Shown piece after piece: positions 23,179 to 27,446 of a stretch of 27,446 nucleotides of DNA. The translations under genes were made by a program, and so were the position numbers. The DNA is from VGNY01 sp964549635. Its GTDB lineage: Bacteria; Chloroflexota; Dehalococcoidia; GIF9; UBA5629. The notes under the pieces are model-generated. The model made no database searches and was not told where the DNA came from. It saw only the letters and a program-made list of their open reading frames with translations. Location of the stretch: assembly GCA_964549635.1 (NCBI GenBank), contig CAZJVJ010000014.1, positions 1 to 27,446 on the forward strand, given 5' to 3'. Position 1 is the stretch's first letter; the number at the start of each line of letters is the position of its first letter.

Positions 23179-25136
23179 ATCATTGCTCCTTCTAGTTGTG
23201 CCATGATCTGCTCAGCGGTAAAGTGGCGGCTAATGATAGCACCGCTGGGACAGGCGGCAGCACAAGTGCCGCAACCCTTACACAGTGCTTCGGTAATCAC
23301 GGATACCTTTTTCTCTTCATTAAAGGATATTGCATTATAGGGGCAGAGCGAGATGCAGGTCTTACACCCGGAACAAAGCTCCTCTTCTATAACTGCTGTG
23401 GCCGCCTCGATCTCAACGTTACCCCTAGTTATCATGGCCATGACTCCGGCCGCGGCTGCTGATGCCTGGGCTACTGTATCAGGTATATCTTTGGGCCCCT
23501 GGCAACAACCGGCGACGAAAATCCCGTCGGTTGTTGTGGCTACCGGATCGAGCTTGGGATGCTTTTCCAGGAAGAAGCCGTCTTTGCTTCTGCTGATTGA
23601 AAATAGCTTGGCTACTTCGTTAGCATCGGCTCGTGGTTCCAGGGCGTTGCTCAGAATCACCATATCTACAGGAAGGCGCCTTTGCCGGCCGATTAGGGTA
23701 TCCTCACAAAGAACTACTAGTTTCCCTTGTTCTTCGGGGGTCTCAGCAACATCGGTAACTTCACCAGCACGACCTCGTATAAAGTTGACTCCTTCTTCCT
23801 GTAGTCGGTTGTAAAATTCCTCATAACCTTTGCCGAAGCAACGAAGGTCAATGTAAAGGTCATAAATTGTAGCATCAGGAATTTTTTCCCTGATAAGGTG
23901 GGCAAACTTCAGAGAGTACATACAGCAGACGCGGGAGCAATACTCGTGGTAGTTGATGTCCCGGCTACCAATACAATGGAGGATGGCGATGCTTTTGGGT
24001 TCAGCCCCATTTTTAAGGACTATTTTACCGCCGGTGGGGCCTGAGGCATTGCTCATCCTTTCGAACTGAAGACCAGTAACAACGTTATCATATCTCCCGT
24101 AGCCAAATTGTGACATTGGCGATGGGTCAAAGGCATCGAAGCCAGTAGCAATAATGATTGAACCGACCTCCAATTCGATTAGTTGCTCAGTTTGCTCGAA
24201 GTCGATTGCCTTGACCTCACAAAACCGCTCGCAGGCCCGGCACTTGCCCTTGATGAAATAAGTGCAATGCTCGCGGTCAATAACAGGAATATTTGGCACT
24301 GCCTGAGGAAACGGGGTATAGATAACCTTTCTTTTACCTAGTCTGATATCAAACTCGTTGTCGACTTTTATTGGACATTTCTCCTGACAGGTACCACAGC
24401 CAGTACATTTACTTTCATCTACATAGCGCGGTTTCTTCTTAACCTTTACTTTGAAATTGCCTATGTAGCCTGAGACATCTATCACTTCACTATAGGTCAT
24501 CAGCTGGATATTTTCGTGTGACCTCACCGAGGCCATCTTCGGTGTGAGTATTCAGGCGGAACAGTCTAGAGTGGGAAAGGTCTTATCAAGTTGAGCCATG
24601 TGACCGCCGATGGATGGCTCCCGCTCTACCAGATATACCTTATGGCCTGAGTCAGCGATCTCTAGTGCTGCTTGTATGCCGGCAATCCCCCCACCGACCA
24701 CAATTGTGTCGGGATTAAATGGGACCGTTTTGGACTCTAGGGGAACGTGATGGACAACACGCCTAACTGCGGCACTGACCAGTGCCTTGGCTTTTTCGGT
24801 TGCCTTATCTTTGTCTTCGTGTACCCAGGAACAGTGCTCTCTGATGTTTGCCATTTCAAACAGGTAAGGATTTAAACCAGCATTACTCAGAGTGCGTCTG
24901 AAAGTTGGTTCATGAAGCCGTGGTGAACAAGAAGCTACAACAATGCGATTTAGCCCCAGTTCCCTGATGTCGTTCTTTATCAGTTCCTGACCGGGGTCTG
25001 AACAGACAAACTTATAATCTCGAGCTATGGCCACCGATGGCAGACCTTTGGCGAACTCGGTTACCTTCTCAACATCAACTGTAGCGGCAATATTTGCTCC
25101 GCAATGACAGATGTATACACCTATTTTGGGCTCCAT
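23175..25136 (-). CDS. hdrA: HdrA2, flavin subunit selenoprotein (in-frame UGA as Sec195)
   Basis: Read through the TGA at 24552-24554, this gives 653 residues. N-terminal part: IGVYICHCGANIAATVDV, FAD site VVGGGIAGIQAALEIADSG, ending TFPTLDCSA. After the UGA: ILTPKMASVRSHENIQLMTY, CTGCGTCQEKCP, CTYFIKGKCRACERFC, CSGCKTCISLCP and CKGCGTCAAACP. The UGA aligns exactly with Cys207 of HdrA1. The frame is intact on both sides and there is no other stop. Methanococcal HdrA is a known selenoprotein, and bacterial Sec-HdrA has been reported in sulfate reducers. ATG 25136 has AAGGAG upstream, 10 nt after hdrB. A caller treating UGA as stop would split it into two genes. Confidence 0.92.
24519..24535 (-). 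promoter_or_regulatory. putative bacterial SECIS hairpin, hdrA2
   Basis: The mRNA forms UGGCCUC-GGU-GAGGUCA: seven pairs, one of them G-U, with the loop GGU that is typical of bacterial SECIS tips. The loop begins after 23 nt from the UGA, almost the same as in mvhD2. An alternative CUCAC/GUGAG pairing overlaps it and would compete. hdrA1 lacks the stem. Confidence 0.7.
24552..24554 (-). other. UGA selenocysteine codon in hdrA2
   Basis: TGA stands between GACTGTTCCGCC and ATACTCACACCG, where hdrA1 has TGT. Predicted Sec195. Confidence 0.9.
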
Positions 25137-25146
25137 TGGCTTCTCC

Positions 25147-26022
25147 TTACCTTTTCACGTACTTGGCTAGCTTTTTCCCCAAAGGAACGATGTTTTCTCT
25201 CAATCCGATCTCCTTGTTTTCAATATCGAAGGCTATGCCCATAAGCTGAGTAAAGAATAATATTGGTATGTTAAACTTTGTGTTGAACTTCCTGTTTAGC
25301 GCTCCTTGGTACGCATCCAGATTAAGATGACAGAAAGGACAGGCAACTGCGATACAGTCGGCTCCGTTGTTTAAAGCGTTTTCGAGGAGTTTGCGGATCA
25401 AGCCAAAAGTTATCTGTTCTTCAGATAGGATTAAAGAACCACCGCAGCAGCGAGTTTTCAATGGATAGGGTACCACATGGGCTCCCAAACTCTCTAGCAA
25501 GCGTTCCATAGATGTCGGGTACTCAGGGTCATCAAAGTTTGGTTGCGGACGCACTACCTGGCACCCATAATACGGGGCTACTTTTAAATCGCTTAAATCG
25601 ACCTTGACTCTGGTTTTGATGTCTTCGGTGGGTATATCGTTAGCAAACATGTCCAGAATGTGCCGCACCTTAACAGTACCATGGTATTTGAGACCACCGG
25701 CAGCTAGGGCCTCTTCTATCTGCATCCTCACCTCAGGATACATTGCAAAATGCTGGTTAGTCCGACTTAAAATCAGATAGCAGTCACTGCAGGCTGCGAC
25801 TAGGTCAAGCCCCCTTTTTTCTGCCAGTGCCAAGTTTCGGGCGCAGCAACAAAAGGCAGAAAGTTCGCTAACTACCGTGTAGGGAGTGGAACCACAGCAG
25901 TTCCAATCTTCAAGCTCAATAAGGTCAATGTCTAACACCTTGGCGACGGCTCGTGCCGATGTGTCATAAGCACGACTGTCTTCGTACATGCAGCAACCCG
26001 GAAAATAACTATAATATCTCAA
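25147..26022 (-). CDS. hdrB: HdrB, heterodisulfide-reductase-like subunit B
   Basis: 291 residues with two CCG cysteine modules: YFPGCCMYE, DWNCCGSTPY and CSDCYLIL, then YYGCQVVRP, KTRCCGGSLI and CPFCHLNL. These hold the two non-cubane [4Fe-4S] clusters of the disulfide-reducing site. The start is TTG at 26022 (MRYYSYFPGC), preceded by GGGGGT at good spacing; there is no suitable ATG. It lies 57 nt after hdrC and 10 nt before hdrA2. The substrate is unknown in a bacterium without CoM/CoB. Confidence 0.94.
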   Translation of the reverse strand: MRYYSYFPGCCMYEDSRAYDTSARAVAKVLDIDLIELEDWNCCGSTPYTVVSELSAFCCCARNLALAEKRGLDLVAACSDCYLILSRTNQHFAMYPEVRMQIEEALAAGGLKYHGTVKVRHILDMFANDIPTEDIKTRVKVDLSDLKVAPYYGCQVVRPQPNFDDPEYPTSMERLLESLGAHVVPYPLKTRCCGGSLILSEEQITFGLIRKLLENALNNGADCIAVACPFCHLNLDAYQGALNRKFNTKFNIPILFFTQLMGIAFDIENKEIGLRENIVPLGKKLAKYVKR

Positions 26023-26079
26023 AATTTACCCCCATAATTCGTTTATTTATTACATTACACTTTACTTTTAAGTTTACCG

Positions 26080-26694
26080 TTAACTAGGCTCAGCTACTTT
26101 GAGAGATTTTAACTTTTTTCTTTCGAGGTGTTTGCCGAGTTCTTCGGCTTTGTCCACAATAGCCCGAAATTGTCTAAGTGCCTCGGGCCGCAATTTCCTA
26201 GTTTGGGTAATCGGCATACGCCCATGCTTTAGCAAAGATAGTGCAACTGGTATGTTTTTTATGGCCCCGAATGGATTCACCTGAAGATAGAACCGCCCCA
26301 TACAACCGAATCTTGGAATATGCCCAACATCACGTACTGTTTTGCTAAATACCTTGTAAAGTATCGGAGTTCGAGTTTTGGGGTTGCTAATATGGTGGCG
26401 CATCGATAGGTGTTCCAGCGCATGCATTATATAGGTAGGTACTATTCCCCTGGGGCAACGTACGGTGCACATATAGCATGACAGGCAGAGCCACATCGAG
26501 TTGCTTGATAGGACTGCCTCTCGCATACCAGCCCGCGCCATAGCGATCAACTCACGAGGCGCATAGTCCATCTTGTTAGCATTAGGACAAGACGCAGTGC
26601 AGGTGCCACACTGGATACAGAGGTTAATCTTTTCACCTCCGGGCATTGAAGAAATTTCCTGGATAAAATTGTTCATCCCTTTTGTATCTACCAT
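26080..26694 (-). CDS. hdrC: HdrC, heterodisulfide-reductase-like subunit C
   Basis: 204 residues. Two [4Fe-4S] ferredoxin motifs: LCIQCGTCTASCP (C26, C29, C32, C36) and LCLSCYMCTVRCP (C70, C73, C76, C80). A basic helical C-terminus (KHLERKKLKSLKVAEPS) follows. It passes electrons from HdrA to HdrB. ATG 26694 is preceded by AAAGGTGGG. First gene of the hdrC-hdrB-hdrA2-mvhD2 operon, with a good promoter 28-56 nt upstream. Confidence 0.93.
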   Translation of the reverse strand: MVDTKGMNNFIQEISSMPGGEKINLCIQCGTCTASCPNANKMDYAPRELIAMARAGMREAVLSSNSMWLCLSCYMCTVRCPRGIVPTYIMHALEHLSMRHHISNPKTRTPILYKVFSKTVRDVGHIPRFGCMGRFYLQVNPFGAIKNIPVALSLLKHGRMPITQTRKLRPEALRQFRAIVDKAEELGKHLERKKLKSLKVAEPS

Positions 26695-26721
26695 TGTGTA
26701 CCCACCTTTGACTTCATTCTT

Positions 26722-26750
26722 ATTCTACTCCCCAAAGTTTACACTTTCAA
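26722..26750 (-). promoter_or_regulatory. promoter of the hdrCB-hdrA2-mvhD2 operon
   Basis: Minus-strand TTGAAA (26745-26750, 5 of 6), 17-bp spacer, TAGAAT (26722-26727, 5 of 6). The start would be near 26715. It is independent of the promoter of the Cys-type module. Confidence 0.7.
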
Positions 26751-26849
26751 AAGTATTGTTTGCTGCTCTCCCTCACCTAAATCTTAAATCCTAGGCAATT
26801 TTTGTGCTCAATGCTATTAAGATATTTTTTCATGAATCTCAGTCACAAA

Positions 26850-27056
26850 TCACAGTCTTTTGATAATTTTTAGCCACGTATTTAGGCGCTGAACTTCGGT
26901 TTTTGTGCTCCTAGTCTCGCCTATATGCAAAGTCCTTTGCCGTGGTTGATTACTGGCTTGTCGTAGGCGCTTGCCCTTTAAGTAACAGATGAATACTACG
27001 GGGAGGAGAACCACAGGTATGGCAAGTGTTAACACAGCGATAAACGCCAAGTTCAC
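26850..27056 (-). CDS. Small single-pass membrane protein, unknown
   Basis: 68 residues from GTG 27056. One N-terminal membrane helix (FIAVLTLAIPVVLLPVVFIC, about 4-23) is followed by a strongly basic cytoplasmic tail (KGKRLRQASNQPRQRTLHIG). AAAGGG lies about 9 nt before the GTG, and a TATAAT on this strand (27122-27127) may be the -10. No family is recognised. It is separated from hdrC by 155 nt and is probably transcribed on its own. Could be a chance frame, but the helix-plus-basic-tail layout and ribosome site favour a real gene. Confidence 0.5.
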   Translation of the reverse strand: MNLAFIAVLTLAIPVVLLPVVFICYLKGKRLRQASNQPRQRTLHIGETRSTKTEVQRLNTWLKIIKRL

Positions 27057-27365
27057 GACTGAAATACCCTTTCATTCGGCTTTCGATTTTGGTGTTTCAT
27101 GCTCTAATTGCCAAGCGAGCTATTATATGTAATAATACTACGTGAATAAGAGAATTTGATATAAAGTCGATATGCGGAGGTGTTGTGTCAGACATAACTT
27201 TTGCTTCCAAAAGGGAAGTTAATCACATTTGTGTGTAAGTTTGCGTCCGTTGAAATACTTGTTCGTGTTTGTATGTTTCTTTTTATGTAGGTCTCTCGGG
27301 AACGACATTGTGACTAGGTATTTGTGCCTAGTTCCGTGATTTTCTATAGTGGGCAGGGGTGTTTA
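27057..27365. other. 309-bp intergenic region between divergent genes
   Basis: Contains a possible minus-strand -10 (27122-27127), and the response-regulator promoter with its inverted repeat at its right end. No other gene is supported. Confidence 0.6.
27313..27350 (+). promoter_or_regulatory. response-regulator promoter with inverted repeat
   Basis: TTGTGC (27322-27327), 17-bp spacer, TATAGT (27345-27350, 5 of 6). ACTAGG (27313-27318) and CCTAGT (27327-27332) form an 8-nt-spaced inverted repeat across the -35, a likely operator. The leader carries GCAGGGGTG before ATG 27366. Confidence 0.5.
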
Positions 27366-27446
27366 ATGAACCGAGACGAAGAGCAAAGGTTAAGAAAGAT
27401 TAGAATTTTGATTGCTGATGATCATGCATTTGTGCGTGAGGGGACA
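27366..27446 (+). CDS. NarL/LuxR-type response regulator, N-terminus only
   Basis: 27 codons are visible: MNRDEEQRLRKIRILIADDH and then AFVREGT, cut by the window end. The IRILIADDHAFVREG start is typical of the receiver domain of NarL/FixJ regulators, with the acidic pair DD that binds Mg2+. The phospho-acceptor Asp and the DNA-binding domain lie outside the window, so the subfamily is an inference. It points away from the Hdr cluster and need not regulate it. Confidence 0.8.
   Translation, partial: MNRDEEQRLRKIRILIADDHAFVREGT

Noticed and set aside
22738..25136. Reading hdrA2 and mvhD2 as pseudogenes broken by nonsense mutations
   Set aside because: Each gene has exactly one stop, both at conserved Cys codons. 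There are no frameshifts, ribosome sites are intact, both ATGA couplings are kept and SECIS-like hairpins are present.
22738..25136. Genome-wide reassignment of UGA to Gly, Trp or Cys
   Set aside because: UGA ends many intact genes in this window (rpsP, atpD, atpA, cbiM, mvhG, hdrA1), so it is a stop except at these two sites.
27184..27237. 17-codon frame (GTG start) after a GGAGGTG at 27177-27183, possible leader peptide
   Set aside because: The ribosome site is too close to the GTG and there is no clear promoter, attenuator hairpin or amino-acid run.
1..27446. CRISPR arrays, tRNA or rRNA genes, including tRNA-Sec
   Set aside because: No regularly spaced repeats and no cloverleaf-like segments were recognised in the intergenic regions.

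Overview
The window looks like part of the chromosome of a strictly anaerobic, hydrogen-metabolising bacterium. It carries an F-type ATP synthase operon, a nickel/cobalt importer, a cytoplasmic MvhADG-type [NiFe] hydrogenase and two heterodisulfide-reductase-like (Hdr) modules. Gene content and protein character resemble Dehalococcoidia or related sediment Chloroflexota, but that assignment is an inference from family resemblance. UGA is a normal stop codon here (it ends rpsP, atpD, cbiM, mvhG and others).

Layout. 1-191: broken 3' end of an ISL3-type transposase, followed by a good promoter. 266-831 (+): rpsP and khpA. 915-7946 (-): ATP synthase operon in the order atpI/Z, atpB, atpE, a 43-residue hydrophobic ORF, atpF, atpH, atpA, atpG, atpD, atpC. 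8138-8920 (-): bifunctional-nuclease-family protein with an internal insertion, divergent from dtd (+). 9599-11812 (+): NuoG-N-terminus/GltD-type flavoprotein fusion. 11932-14938 (+): a Fur-family regulator and a CbiMNQO-type Ni/Co ECF transporter. Similar palindromic operator-like sites lie in front of the regulator and in front of cbiM. 15011-22427 (-): reading with transcription, an HdrD-like protein, HdrA1, MvhD1, MvhG, MvhA, a hydrogenase maturation protease and nadC. 22738-26694 (-): hdrC, hdrB, hdrA2, mvhD2. 26850-27056 (-): small membrane protein. 27366-end (+): start of a NarL-type response regulator.

Main result. hdrA2 and mvhD2 are each interrupted by one in-frame UGA, exactly where the neighbouring paralogues HdrA1 (Cys207) and MvhD1 (Cys67) have cysteine. 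Reading resumes in the same frame with full family similarity. Each UGA is followed by a 7-bp hairpin whose apical loop begins 22-23 nt downstream, the geometry of a bacterial SECIS element. The Cys paralogues lack these hairpins. I read them as adjacent selenoproteins, so a Sec-type and a Cys-type electron-bifurcation module lie side by side. This recalls the Sec/Cys isoenzyme pairs (vhu/vhc) of methanococci.

How the genes work together (inference). CbiMNQO supplies nickel under the Fur-family protein. The protease matures MvhA. MvhAG oxidises H2 and passes electrons through MvhD to HdrA flavin for bifurcation to ferredoxin and an Hdr-type acceptor. The ATP synthase, whose c subunit looks proton-type, uses the resulting ion gradient.
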